A stretch of DNA of 64,000 nt from Paenibacillus andongensis (lineage in GTDB: Bacteria > Bacillota > Bacilli > Paenibacillales > NBRC-103111): contig NZ_CP104467.1 in assembly GCF_025369935.1 (NCBI RefSeq), forward strand, positions 2,983,001 to 3,047,000, given 5' to 3'. Positions 53,412 through 62,855 of the stretch are shown in pieces (positions within the stretch are counted from its first letter, which is position 1; each line of letters starts with the position of its first letter). The notes beneath the pieces were generated by a model. The model was given only the letters and a program-made list of their open reading frames with translations, did not search any database and was not told where the DNA came from. Position numbers and translations under genes: made by a program.

Positions 53412-53963
53412 TTAAAAAAAATGACCTTCCTTATCCGTCTCCCTATATACGGAAATTAGAATAATGGCAGGCTCGTCGCTACTATTCTTCACTAGGTGAG
53501 GCGTACAAGCATTCCAACTAAAAGAGTCACCTTCATGAAGTTCGAAAGAATCTTCCCCCTGTGCGGCATAAATCGTTCCTTTGAGCACGACATGTACCTC
53601 CTCACCTTCATGCGCATGCGGTATTGGCCCAGTGGAAGCTCCGGGAGGCAGCTGAACAATCATCATCCTCATGTTCTTTGTAGCGCTCAGATGCTCTACT
53701 TTTAGCTGCTCGCTACCGCTGGTTGTAATATTCCGCTCCTCTTTTCGGACCACACTCATGCGTTCATCTTTTTTCAATAGCAAATAAGCAAGGGGAACTT
53801 TCAGCGCTTCCGCGATACTTTCCAAAGTAGTGATTGAGGGAGACGTCTTATTCGTTTCGATTTGACTCATAAATCCCTGAGACAAGCCTGTTTCTTCACA
53901 GATTTGGGCGATTGTGATATTTTTCCGTTTGCGAATCATCCGGATGTTGGAACCGATGTCCAT
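53412..53963 (-). CDS. XRE-family regulator with C-terminal cupin
   Basis: 183 residues from ATG 53963 with GGGGGAG five bases upstream; the frame opens at 53981. The XRE helix-turn-helix lies at about 5-60 (IRMIRKRKNITIAQICEETGLSQGFMSQIE). The C-terminal cupin (about 105-183) binds a small ligand. It is divergent from doxX, whose upstream region holds repeated ATTACTAATA motifs, probably its operators. Confidence 0.9.
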   Translation of the reverse strand: MDIGSNIRMIRKRKNITIAQICEETGLSQGFMSQIETNKTSPSITTLESIAEALKVPLAYLLLKKDERMSVVRKEERNITTSGSEQLKVEHLSATKNMRMMIVQLPPGASTGPIPHAHEGEEVHVVLKGTIYAAQGEDSFELHEGDSFSWNACTPHLVKNSSDEPAIILISVYRETDKEGHFF

Positions 53964-53984
53964 ATAATCTCCCCCTCTCAAAAT

Positions 53985-54088
53985 ATTACTAATACAGAAC
54001 TTAATTTAATATTATCAATTTTTCCGTTGACAAGCTAGTGGGCATGTTATAAATTATTAATACAAATATTTTATCTTTATTACTAATA
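53985..54088. promoter_or_regulatory. Repeated ATTA[CT]TAATA sites and doxX promoter
   Basis: ATTACTAATA occurs at 53985-53994 and 54079-54088, and ATTATTAATA at 54053-54062. A TTGACA -35 at 54027 lies ahead of a TATAAA-like -10 near 54048. The three sites cover the gap between the XRE gene and doxX; they are candidate operators. Confidence 0.45.
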
Positions 54089-54108
54089 TTATTGGAGGAT
54101 GAATCATT

Positions 54109-54519
54109 ATGGTCAAAACATCTTGGGTAGCTACTCTTATGCGGGTAGTTTTAGGTATTTTATTGTTAGCGCACGGAATCAGCAAGTTCCAAATGGGACT
54201 CGGCAATGTGGCAGCTTGGTTCGCAAGTGCCGGAACGCCGGGGTTCCTGGCTTATATCGCAGGATGGCTTGAATTGATTGGCGGGATACTGCTGATTCTT
54301 GGACTTTTCACAAGATATGTTTCGATGCTCTTCACAGTTATGCTTCTTGGAGCGATCGTAATGATGAAGCTTCCGCTCGGTTTGCTTGGAAACGGGCAAA
54401 TGGCAGGCTATGAGCTGGATTTGGCTTACCTCATGCTGACGATTTACTTCATTTTTGCCGGCCCAGGCTCGTTTTCGATTGACAAGGTTCTTTTCGGCAA
54501 GGGTAAAGCTGCTGCTTAA
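54109..54519 (+). CDS. DoxX-family membrane protein (MhqP-like)
   Basis: 136 residues with four membrane helices; the DoxX block RVVLGILLLAHGISKFQMG starts at about 10. In Bacillus, related DoxX and esterase genes (mhqP, mhqD) are induced by quinones. Here the same pair is present but next to an XRE-cupin regulator. ATG follows GGAGGATGAATCATT. Confidence 0.85.
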   Translation: MVKTSWVATLMRVVLGILLLAHGISKFQMGLGNVAAWFASAGTPGFLAYIAGWLELIGGILLILGLFTRYVSMLFTVMLLGAIVMMKLPLGLLGNGQMAGYELDLAYLMLTIYFIFAGPGSFSIDKVLFGKGKAAA

Positions 54520-54539
54520 CTATCTGAAGGAGGAAGATC

Positions 54540-55178
54540 ATGAATAAATCGCCTTACGATTTTGCCGTTCATTTACCTGCTGATCTTGATCCAAGCAAGA
54601 AATATCCTGTTATTTTCACGCTGCACGGCCGAGGCTCTAATGAGCAGAATATGTTTGATTTAATTGAGCCTCCGGCAGACAAGTTTATTGTGATCGGTAT
54701 CCGCGGCGATCTTCGATTAGGGGCGGGTTTCCAATATTACGAGCTAAAGAGCTTGGGCGTGCCTCTTCGGGAGTCGTTTGACGAGGCAATCCGGAAGCTT
54801 CAGGACTTCATCCAATTCGCAACAGAGAAATATCCTATCGACGAGGAGCAACTTTATTTACTCGGCTTCAGCCAGGGGGCAATCATCTCCATGACACTTG
54901 CATTGACGATGGGTAATAAATTGAAGGGAATCGTCGCATTAAACGGTTATATTCCCGACTTTGTCAAGACAGAGTACTCGCTTCAAAGTATTGAGGACGT
55001 ATCGGTGTTTATTTCACATGGTGAATACGATTCGGTATTCCCCATTCGCATCGGACATGAGACAGCAGCCTACATACGGGAGCTTACACCTTTGTTCACG
55101 TTCCGAACCTATCCAACAGACCATGGAGTAGCTGAGGACAATCAACGAGATATTATCCAATGGTTGCGTTCAAATTAA
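54540..55178 (+). CDS. Alpha/beta hydrolase, carboxylesterase (MhqD-like)
   Basis: 212 residues of the phospholipase/carboxylesterase family. The triad is Ser111 in GFSQGA, Asp164 in GEYDSVF and His195 in PTDHGV. The oxyanion part is HGRGSNEQNMF near 29. MhqD-type esterases act in quinone or catechol stress. It is 20 bp after doxX, with AGGAGGAAGATC before ATG, in one operon. Confidence 0.88.
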   Translation: MNKSPYDFAVHLPADLDPSKKYPVIFTLHGRGSNEQNMFDLIEPPADKFIVIGIRGDLRLGAGFQYYELKSLGVPLRESFDEAIRKLQDFIQFATEKYPIDEEQLYLLGFSQGAIISMTLALTMGNKLKGIVALNGYIPDFVKTEYSLQSIEDVSVFISHGEYDSVFPIRIGHETAAYIRELTPLFTFRTYPTDHGVAEDNQRDIIQWLRSN

Positions 55179-55342
55179 GAAGATAAAGCATACAATAGGT
55201 AGAATTACAGAGGATGACCTGCAAAAGATACATCTAAATCGATCACTTTATTCGCTGTCGGCGCTTTTCGAGCAAATGAGATGCAGGTTTTACAGGTAGG
55301 CACCGTGAAATGGCAAAGCCTTTAAAATAAGATGTACTTTTT

Positions 55343-55382
55343 GCAGGTCGAGGTAGGTCGATGCAGGTCGAGGCAGGTCAGG
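55343..55382. repeat. Short tandem repeat of a GGTCG motif
   Basis: A 20-bp unit, GCAGGTCGAGGTAGGTCGAT, is followed by a similar one, GCAGGTCGAGGCAGGTCAGG. It fills part of the 450-bp gap behind the esterase gene. Only a terminator hairpin is otherwise clear in this gap. Confidence 0.5.
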
Positions 55383-55572
55383 TTGGTCAGCGGAAAGTGA
55401 AGTTTATTGGTTTGACTTGTTCGGAAACCGAAAAAGATACCGCTTGATGTTGTGAGGGAATTCGAACGAATGGATTCAGGGGATGCCACAGTTCCCCCGC
55501 AACCCGCAGGTGAAAGTTGTGGCGGAGCCATGTACCCAGAGTACTACAAATGGGGCGTGGGTAAGAATACAA

Positions 55573-55601
55573 AAAAACGTCAGGAGGCCCTGACGGTTTT
55601 T
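55573..55601 (+). terminator. Isolated terminator hairpin
   Basis: CGTCAGG pairs with CCTGACG around AGG, flanked by A and T runs. It may end the doxX-esterase transcript. Confidence 0.7.
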
Positions 55602-55626
55602 AATGTTCTTTTTTCACTCCATATCG

Positions 55627-55971
55627 TCATGTTATTAAGAATGGTTCGGAATGATTGGATACCAATGGTTGTCCTTCTTTATAATACAGATGAGGAGAAA
55701 GCAGGATAAAAAAGATATGAACATCGCGAAAGCCATGCTCACTTAAAATCGTATAAAGTTCTTTAACAATGCTATCATGCAATTCCTGATCCCTTGGGAA
55801 CATATATATTTCTAAGGATAGGGGAGAATTATTTAATTGTTCCACGAGAAGAAGTTCAATTTTTATTTTTTCTTGCACAACGCCCGTTAACTTCGAAAAT
55901 TGCTGAATGACGGTACTTGAAATCGAAGAAATGAAATCCTTTTGAAAACCTTTAAATCTGAGAAAAGGCAT
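55627..55971 (-). CDS. DUF1904-family protein
   Basis: 114 residues that resemble DUF1904: start MPFLRFKGFQKDFI, core SSTVIQQFSKLTGVVQEKI and EIYMFPRDQELHDSIVKEL, ending with a DVHIFFILLSPHLYY block. The family is small, cytosolic and of unknown function. AAGGAACCCAT is a weak ribosome site. It is monocistronic and divergent from the APH-family gene. Confidence 0.8.
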   Translation of the reverse strand: MPFLRFKGFQKDFISSISSTVIQQFSKLTGVVQEKIKIELLLVEQLNNSPLSLEIYMFPRDQELHDSIVKELYTILSEHGFRDVHIFFILLSPHLYYKEGQPLVSNHSEPFLIT

Positions 55972-56144
55972 ATGGGTTCCTTCTTTGCAAAATGGTTAGC
56001 GAATTTATTTATTTTAATAAAAAATGAACGTAAAAACAAATCCTATATTAGATGAAACCATTCTCATAGTTAGATAAGTACCTAATCGGAACGATATATC
56101 TTATAATTAGATCAATCGTACTGACTATTGTGGGGGTAAAGACA

Positions 56145-57050
56145 ATGAGCAGCTTGCCAAAACAATTCATTCAAACATTAAGAGACGTACATAAGGGCAA
56201 AGCCGATGGATGGTTGAGAGATTTCGACAGGCTTATTTATGATTGCGAAGAGCGTTGGCAAATGAAAATGATGTCTCCGTTTGATTTATCTTTTAATTAT
56301 GTGGCTGCTGCCAAACGGAAAGACGGAACTGAAGTTGTGGTGAAACTCGTCATTCCAGGAGATGAATTTGTATCTGAAGTCGATGCCCTTAAACTTTTTA
56401 ATGGGAATGGTATTGTTAAAATCATTGATGTAGATATCGCAAAAGGGATTCTTATTCTTGAACGATTGATTCCTGGGCAAACACTTGCCTCATTAGAAAA
56501 TGAGGAGGAAGCTGCACATATAGCCTCGCAAGTAATGAGGAAATTATGGATGCCTGTACATTCAAATTCATCTAGCATTCCAACAACATTGCATATGGAA
56601 GAGAAATTAATCAATATTTATAAGAGAAATACAGAAGGTCTCGGACCTATAACAAAGGAAATACTGCAAGAAGCAGTGGACACTTATAGAACTATGAACG
56701 CTATGCCGGATATGCCATTTTTACTTCACGGCGATTTACATCAATACAATATTTTGATGGCGGCTAGAGAACCTTGGTTAGCGATTGATCCTAAAGGGTT
56801 GATTGGCGACAGAGAATACGATGTCATTCAATATTTATTAAATAAATTGCCTAATGGAGATTCAACTCAAGTCATTGAGAAGCGTATTGATATTTTTGTA
56901 AAAGAGTTGAACTTAGACAAAAAAAGATTGATATCGTGGGGTTTTGCACACTCTGTTCTAGCAACCTGTTGGACCGTTCAAGAGGATGGTAGGTATAGCG
57001 AGCCTTTTTTTGAGGCTATTCATGTTTTTAAGAGCTTGAACCAGAGATAG
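56145..57050 (+). CDS. Aminoglycoside/hydroxyurea phosphotransferase (APH(6)-like) family kinase
   Basis: 301 residues from ATG 56145 after GGGGGTAAAGACA. The kinase catalytic loop is LLHGDLHQYNIL (about 200-211), with the metal Asp in AIDPKG. This is the APH(6)/hydroxyurea phosphotransferase group, which may act on streptomycin or other substrates. Chromosomal members often have no known resistance role. A terminator follows. Confidence 0.82.
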   Translation: MSSLPKQFIQTLRDVHKGKADGWLRDFDRLIYDCEERWQMKMMSPFDLSFNYVAAAKRKDGTEVVVKLVIPGDEFVSEVDALKLFNGNGIVKIIDVDIAKGILILERLIPGQTLASLENEEEAAHIASQVMRKLWMPVHSNSSSIPTTLHMEEKLINIYKRNTEGLGPITKEILQEAVDTYRTMNAMPDMPFLLHGDLHQYNILMAAREPWLAIDPKGLIGDREYDVIQYLLNKLPNGDSTQVIEKRIDIFVKELNLDKKRLISWGFAHSVLATCWTVQEDGRYSEPFFEAIHVFKSLNQR

Positions 57051-57065
57051 TGAAGACTTATAAAT

Positions 57066-57108
57066 AAAGGGCAACCCCAGGTCATTATGACTTTAGGGGA
57101 GCCCTTTT
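57066..57108. terminator. Terminator between APH gene and uraA
   Basis: AAAGGGC pairs with GCCCTTT, and CCCC with GGGG inside. T lies on the + side, A on the other. Confidence 0.8.
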
Positions 57109-57124
57109 TATTAGCACTTGAGCT

Positions 57125-58393
57125 TTAGTCGTTAGAAAGCTTGAGAACTTCCAGCAGCTTGAAGAACAAGCTGAGCAGAATGGCAACTATAGTCGCCAGA
57201 GCCATCCCTTTTAGTTCAAAATGTCCCAATTTTAGTGTTGCTCCGCTAAGTCCAATGACAAGAACAACGGTTGTTAGAATCAGATTAACCGGTTTGGAAT
57301 AATCGACTTTCGTTTCCACCAGCATGCGGATCCCCGAAGCAGCGATGATACCGAACAGCAGCAAGGAGACGCCGCCCATGACAGGCGTTGGAATGGTTTG
57401 AATCAACGCTGAGATTTTCCCGACAAAGGAGAGCACAATCGCTAGGATCGCGGCTCCTCCGATAACCCACACCGAATATACGCGGCTAATCGCCATGACA
57501 CCGATGTTTTCACCGTAAGTTGTATTGGGTGTTGAGCCTACTAGGGATGACAGCATGGTAGAGATGCCATTTCCGAGTAAGGATCTACTAAGTCCAGGGT
57601 CTTTAGATAAATCTTTTCCAACCATATTCCCGGTAACAATCAAGTGGCCAATATGCTCGGCTATGACAACTAAAGCGGCAGGAGCGATGATTAGAATACT
57701 CGCCAGATCGAATGTAGGACTGTAGAATGTAGGAAGTCTGAACCACTGTGCAGCTCCTAATGTTTCTCCAATATGCACCAAACCAAGCATTGCTGCTAGT
57801 AAGTAACCGACAACGATGGCTACCAAAATCGGGATGACCTTCAAAAGCCCGCGAAAGACAATGGAGCCTACTACTCCTACCAAAAGTGTAAAAATAGAGA
57901 CCGAGATAACGATAGGATCTGGAACCCAGGCTTCTTTTAAATTAGCGGGCGGAATAAGGCCTGCCATATTGGCGGCTGTAGGCACCAACTCTAAACCGAT
58001 AACGGCAACGATCGCTCCCATCGCAGCAGGTGGAAATACGACGTCAATCCAGCGTGTCCCCACGACACGAATCAACAACGCTATGATCGTAAAAATCAAT
58101 CCCACGACCAGAAATCCGCCTAATGCTGAACTATATCCTTTGGAAGCGAGGACGACGAACACGGGGGAGAGGAAGGCGAAGCTTGACCCCAAAAAAGCGG
58201 GGATCTTTCCTTTCGTGATGAAAATATAAAGCAGGGTGCCTATTCCGTTCATCAACAGAATAGTAGCTGGATCGACTTTAAACAAGATAGGAACCAGCAC
58301 GGTGGAGCCAAACATAGCAAATAAATGCTGCAAACTAAGGGGAATACTTTCGCCTATGGAGGGGCGTTCATCTACTTGAATTATACGAGACAC
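57125..58393 (-). CDS. uraA: Uracil permease
   Basis: 422 residues from GTG 58393; the frame opens at 58468, but AAGGGAG and the family start (VDERPSIGESIPLSLQHLFA) favour this one. There are about 14 membrane segments. Family marks are GKIPAFLGSSFAF, PAAMGAIVAVIGLEL and EHIGHLIVTGN. It imports uracil with a proton. It is divergent from ktrB; no pyrimidine leader was recognised in the short upstream region. Confidence 0.92.
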   Translation of the reverse strand: MSRIIQVDERPSIGESIPLSLQHLFAMFGSTVLVPILFKVDPATILLMNGIGTLLYIFITKGKIPAFLGSSFAFLSPVFVVLASKGYSSALGGFLVVGLIFTIIALLIRVVGTRWIDVVFPPAAMGAIVAVIGLELVPTAANMAGLIPPANLKEAWVPDPIVISVSIFTLLVGVVGSIVFRGLLKVIPILVAIVVGYLLAAMLGLVHIGETLGAAQWFRLPTFYSPTFDLASILIIAPAALVVIAEHIGHLIVTGNMVGKDLSKDPGLSRSLLGNGISTMLSSLVGSTPNTTYGENIGVMAISRVYSVWVIGGAAILAIVLSFVGKISALIQTIPTPVMGGVSLLLFGIIAASGIRMLVETKVDYSKPVNLILTTVVLVIGLSGATLKLGHFELKGMALATIVAILLSLFFKLLEVLKLSND

Positions 58394-58579
58394 GGTGGGA
58401 ACTCCCTTCTTCAACTTATCGTACGATATCTTACCATATTTCGAATGAAAAGAAGAAATAATTTTCACAAATTCTATAAAACTATTTAAGTAAACATGTC
58501 ATCTGGTTTAGGTTGTCTTTACTTTGTACCTGTCAAATTATACAATAATCGCACAATCATATACTTATGGAGCCTCCAC

Positions 58580-59935
58580 ATGTCAAATTATTTCAATGGG
58601 AAATTTCGCTGGGGTCCGCCTCAAGTAATGGCGATCGGATTCGTCGTGATGATCTTAGTCGGTGCGATATTATTATGGCTGCCTATCTCCTTCGTTGGCA
58701 TAGGCAGATTAACATTTATTGATGCCTTATTTATGGCGACCTCCGCTACTTGTGTTACTGGGCTATCTGTGATCAATACAGGAGCACATTTATCGGCTTT
58801 TGGGGAGATTGTTCTTATATTACTAGTCCAAATTGGCGGTCTTGGCTTCATGACGATGTCCACCCTAATTGCACTTGTGCTCCGCCGCCGTATTTCTTTT
58901 CAGGAACGTCTCATCCTTCAGGAAGCGATGAACCATGATTCAACGGAAGGTATAGTTCGCCTTATTCGCAAGGTGTTGATCTATGCACTTTATATTGAAT
59001 TGGCAGGTGCGCTGTTATTCGCACTTCGCTGGTCATTTGAAATGCCAATCGGTCAAGCGTTGTACTTCGGCATTTTTCATAGCATCTCGATATTCAACAA
59101 CGCGGGATTCGATCTGTTTGGCGGTATACCTAATAGAATGGGAAGTCTCATGCATTATGTAGAGGACCCGTACATTAACATCGTCTCGATGTTACTTATC
59201 ATTTTAGGCGGAATCGGATTTATCGTTATCTCTGACTTGCTTACATTCCCTAAGAATAGAAAACTAACGCTGCACAGCAAGGTTGTCTTAACTGCATCCG
59301 CCGCTCTGATAGTGATAGGAACACTTGTCGTCTTTGTTTTTGAGTTCACCAATTCCCTCACACTTCAGCCTTTGTCCACCATAGGCAAAACGCTCAGTGC
59401 GATGCTGCAATCCGTGTCATCACGTTCAGCGGGTGTAAACACGGTCGATATCGCTTCGATGCGGCAGGCTACGCAGTTTTTTATCATTATCATGATGTTT
59501 ATAGGTGCGGCACCTGGTTCCTCCGGTGGAGGTATTAAGGTGACTACCTTCGTAATTCTTGTTGGAGCCGTATATGCAATGGTTCGAGGCAGGGACGAAA
59601 TTGTATTATTCCATCGTAGAATTTCAAAGGATCGGATTTATAAAGCTATTACATTAGCATTGCTCTCTTTTATTTTAATCGTAATTTCGACAATGATCCT
59701 TTCTATCACGGAGAACTTCCATTTCTTAGGCATATTGTTCGAGGTTACTTCGGCATATGCAACCGCTGGAATGTCAGTTGGATTAACGTCGCAGCTCTCG
59801 GGATTCGGTAAGGTGTTTATCATTATTTTAATGTTTGTCGGACGTCTTGGTCCCGTCACATTGGCCTACACCTTGTCGCCATTGCCGAAAAAAGAGCCCT
59901 ACCGTTACCCGGAGGGGAAGATCACAATCGGCTGA
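58580..59935 (+). CDS. ktrB: Potassium transporter membrane subunit KtrB
   Basis: 451 residues from ATG 58580 after GGAGCCTCCAC. The TrkH/KtrB selectivity loops appear as SATCVTGLSVIN (about 60), FNNAGFDLFGG (about 180), SRSAGVNTVD and SAYATAGMSVGL. It imports potassium, usually gated by the cytosolic KtrA ring; no ktrA gene is next to it. It is transcribed alone, ending at a terminator near 60003. Confidence 0.92.
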   Translation: MSNYFNGKFRWGPPQVMAIGFVVMILVGAILLWLPISFVGIGRLTFIDALFMATSATCVTGLSVINTGAHLSAFGEIVLILLVQIGGLGFMTMSTLIALVLRRRISFQERLILQEAMNHDSTEGIVRLIRKVLIYALYIELAGALLFALRWSFEMPIGQALYFGIFHSISIFNNAGFDLFGGIPNRMGSLMHYVEDPYINIVSMLLIILGGIGFIVISDLLTFPKNRKLTLHSKVVLTASAALIVIGTLVVFVFEFTNSLTLQPLSTIGKTLSAMLQSVSSRSAGVNTVDIASMRQATQFFIIIMMFIGAAPGSSGGGIKVTTFVILVGAVYAMVRGRDEIVLFHRRISKDRIYKAITLALLSFILIVISTMILSITENFHFLGILFEVTSAYATAGMSVGLTSQLSGFGKVFIIILMFVGRLGPVTLAYTLSPLPKKEPYRYPEGKITIG

Positions 59936-60002
59936 TGATAGAGGCGCTGCGATTCCTTATTCTTCACGAATTTCTACCTCTTTATCATTCTCTACACGCA
60001 GG

Positions 60003-60030
60003 AAAACCTTGATATGACAAGGTTTTTTTT
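60003..60030 (+). terminator. Terminator after ktrB
   Basis: AAACCTTG pairs with CAAGGTTT across a six-base loop, followed by T. Confidence 0.85.
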
Positions 60031-60178
60031 GTTTTTCAAGGTAAGTCTGAGAAAAAAACAAGTTGGTGGAAATCGTTTTATTTACGAATGTTGGAAGCGC
60101 TTTTAATATAAAAAGGGAAGCTGACACGCTTACAAATAAATACTCAAAGCGTAACGCAAATAAAAGGGAGGAATGCAA

Positions 60179-61798
60179 ATGACAAGAAAGCTGATTCGTA
60201 GCATTACCGTATTATCCACCACCCTTATGATTCTGGCTGCTTGCAGCGGGAAGGCAAACGTTAACAAGGATGCAGGTGCAGTCGGCAATGCGACGAGCAC
60301 ACCTGTAAGCTCGCCAAGCGCTGCGGCCAATCCTTACGGCGATACCGGAGGACTCAAGCTTCCCCTGGTGGACAAACCAACGACGCTGACTTGGATGCTG
60401 CCGAGCAATTCATCCAATATTAAAGAAGATCGGCTGGTTGTTCAGGAGATTTTAAAGCGCACAGGCATTAAAGTCGAGTTCCAGACATATTCGCCTCAAA
60501 CCTATCAAGATAAGCTAAAAGTTGTTGTCGCATCAGGCAAGCTGCCAGACATTTTCAGCGGTCTTAAGCCGGCGGAATTAAAGAAAATCGGTAAACAAAA
60601 AGGTGTAGTTGCCATCAATGATTACACGGACCAGCTTCCAAATTTCAAAAAATTATATGTAGAAGAAAATAATTGGGTCATAAAATCTTACGGCGATGAG
60701 AACGGTAAGCTGTACACGTGGCCAATATTCAACCTGAATCGGGATGTCAATCACGGATTTATGTTTAGAAAAGATGTTTTTGATAAATTAGGCATAAAAG
60801 AATGGACAAATACGGAAGAGTTTTATCAAGCGCTCAAAAAACTGAAAGAAGCATATCCGGACTCATACCCATATGCCTCAAAAGGTCTTGCCAATATTTT
60901 TAGAGACTGGTCGTTCGGCTGGGGATTAGGCAACGGAGATACGTATCCTTCCTATTATGACGAGAAAGATAAAACTTGGAAGTATGCGAGCGTTCAACCC
61001 GAGCATAAGGATATGCTGGATTTCATGAAAAAGCTGTACAACGAAGGCTTAATGGACCCTGAGTTTTTGACGGATACGCAAGATTCGTGGACGACGAAGA
61101 TGACTACCGGCAAATCTTTTGTGACTTGGGATTGGATTGGTCGTTTGGATTTATTTTATAACCAGATTAAGGATAAAAATCCCGACTACAATCTGCGTTA
61201 TGCCAATCCGATCGGGCCGACGGGCAATGTAAGAACACTGCCTAAAGTATCCGATTTTAGCGTGACAGTCTCCAACAATAAAAACAAAGAAGCAGCTCTG
61301 AAACTGCTTGACTACTTGACGAGCCCGTCCGGCGGCGAATTGATGACGATTGGTGTTGAAGGTGTGAATTTTGAGTGGGGCAAAGAGGGTGTCCCTGTCT
61401 ATCCGCAACTGAAGGATTTGCCTCTGGTTGACATCAGCGTGTTGGAAGACCGTTATGCGATGTGGCTGGAAGGAGCCTACTTGCGGCCGGATCGACGCAG
61501 TGTCTATTACAAGTTTTCTGAGAAAGAACGCGAAGCTCAGGATAAAATTTTGAAAGGGAAAAAATTTGAGCCCGTCGATCCTATTTTGAACTTTACAGAT
61601 GAAGAAATATCGACCCTTGCTCAACTTCAAACCACGCTGCAAAAAGCAGCCGAAGAATTTAACGCCAAGTACATCCTTGATAAAAAATACGGGGATAGCC
61701 AGTGGGAAGAATGGAAAAAGACGATTGTCAAAAAAGGACTGGATGCGTATATCAAAGTCTACAACGACGCCCAAAAACGGTATGATGCAGCCAAGTAA
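60179..61798 (+). CDS. LplA-like ABC transporter substrate-binding lipoprotein
   Basis: 539 residues from ATG 60179, seven bases after GGGAGG. The lipobox LMILAAC gives Cys22. It is the large type of binding protein of LplA-like oligosaccharide importers of Paenibacillus, with TLTWMLPSNSSNIKED at the start of the mature region and a long C-terminal helical tail. It hands oligosaccharides, commonly from plant polysaccharides, to the two permeases downstream. The sugar is not readable. Confidence 0.9.
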   Translation: MTRKLIRSITVLSTTLMILAACSGKANVNKDAGAVGNATSTPVSSPSAAANPYGDTGGLKLPLVDKPTTLTWMLPSNSSNIKEDRLVVQEILKRTGIKVEFQTYSPQTYQDKLKVVVASGKLPDIFSGLKPAELKKIGKQKGVVAINDYTDQLPNFKKLYVEENNWVIKSYGDENGKLYTWPIFNLNRDVNHGFMFRKDVFDKLGIKEWTNTEEFYQALKKLKEAYPDSYPYASKGLANIFRDWSFGWGLGNGDTYPSYYDEKDKTWKYASVQPEHKDMLDFMKKLYNEGLMDPEFLTDTQDSWTTKMTTGKSFVTWDWIGRLDLFYNQIKDKNPDYNLRYANPIGPTGNVRTLPKVSDFSVTVSNNKNKEAALKLLDYLTSPSGGELMTIGVEGVNFEWGKEGVPVYPQLKDLPLVDISVLEDRYAMWLEGAYLRPDRRSVYYKFSEKEREAQDKILKGKKFEPVDPILNFTDEEISTLAQLQTTLQKAAEEFNAKYILDKKYGDSQWEEWKKTIVKKGLDAYIKVYNDAQKRYDAAK

Positions 61799-61883
61799 GA
61801 GATCAAGCACCTAGAGATGGTGAGCCGGGCGCTCAGAAGGTCGTTTCTGGGTGTCCTTCATCGGTAAAGGAGGGGATGGAACC

Positions 61884-62855
61884 GTGCAACAACCAATCGC
61901 AGATGCTTCAGCAGCACCATCGAAAAAACACCCCAAGACACAATCCCGAATATCGGCCGCATTCAAGCATATGAGGCGGGATCGACAACTGTTAATACTC
62001 TTTATACCATGTATAATCTTCTACGTTTTATTCCGCTATGGACCTTTATACGGGTTGATTATTGCTTTTAAGGATTACAGCGTCTTCTCTGGCGTGCTAG
62101 GCAGCGAGTGGGTCGGGCTGAAGCATTTTATCCAATTTTTCACCAATCAAGATTTCTGGATCCTGTTCAGAAACACGCTTTTGTTAGGCTTTTATACGTT
62201 GATATTCGGCTTCCCATTCCCAATTATATTAGCCATTTTGCTGAATGAAATCAGATTGCAGTGGTTCAAGAAATCGGTTCAAACGTTAAGCTATCTTCCG
62301 GCTTTCTTATCCGTCGTCATTATCAGCAGCATGATCATCGATTTTCTCTCACCTACGAATGGGTTATTCAATCAACTATTGTCCGCTGTCGGCTTTGAAA
62401 AAAAGTATTTTCTGATTGATCCCGATTGGTTCCGTCCTATCTATGTCGTATCTGAAATATGGGGCACAATGGGCTATGAAGCGATCATCTATTTGGCGGC
62501 GATAGCAGGTATAAGCCCGACGCTGTATGAGGCGGCGAGAGTCGATGGAGCAAGCAGATTCGGCATGATCTGGTATATTACCATTCCTGGACTGCTTCCG
62601 ACCTTACTCGTGATGTTTATTTTGAAGACGGGATCGATGATTCGAATCGGTTATGAAAAAGTATTGCTTTTATACAATCCGATGACCTATGACGTTGCCG
62701 ATGTTTTTTCCACGTATGTATACAGAAAAGGTTTATTGGAATCCAACTACAGCTATGCGGCTGCGGTTGGTATGTTCGAAGCGGTGGTAGCCATGATTAT
62801 TCTGCTGGGAGCCAATTATTTGAGCAAAAGGATCGGGGGGAACGGTCTATGGTAG
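61884..62855 (+). CDS. LplB-like ABC transporter permease
   Basis: 323 residues from GTG 61884, eight bases after AGGAGGGG; the frame opens at 61851. Six membrane helices follow a charged N-terminus. The EAA loop is LYEAARVDGASRFGMIWYI (about 215-233). It forms the membrane channel with the LplC-like protein. The stop overlaps the next start. Confidence 0.9.
   Translation: MQQPIADASAAPSKKHPKTQSRISAAFKHMRRDRQLLILFIPCIIFYVLFRYGPLYGLIIAFKDYSVFSGVLGSEWVGLKHFIQFFTNQDFWILFRNTLLLGFYTLIFGFPFPIILAILLNEIRLQWFKKSVQTLSYLPAFLSVVIISSMIIDFLSPTNGLFNQLLSAVGFEKKYFLIDPDWFRPIYVVSEIWGTMGYEAIIYLAAIAGISPTLYEAARVDGASRFGMIWYITIPGLLPTLLVMFILKTGSMIRIGYEKVLLLYNPMTYDVADVFSTYVYRKGLLESNYSYAAAVGMFEAVVAMIILLGANYLSKRIGGNGLW

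Noticed and set aside
55452..55709. 85-codon frame behind the esterase
   Set aside because: It runs through a perfect terminator hairpin and into the DUF1904 region; there is no good ribosome site.
58394..58579. Riboswitch or attenuator upstream of uraA or ktrB
   Set aside because: The shared upstream gap is under 190 bp and shows no terminator, pyrimidine leader or other recognisable element.
61151..61810. 219-codon open frame on the minus strand
   Set aside because: It is antisense to the LplA-like binding-protein gene and is a codon-bias shadow.
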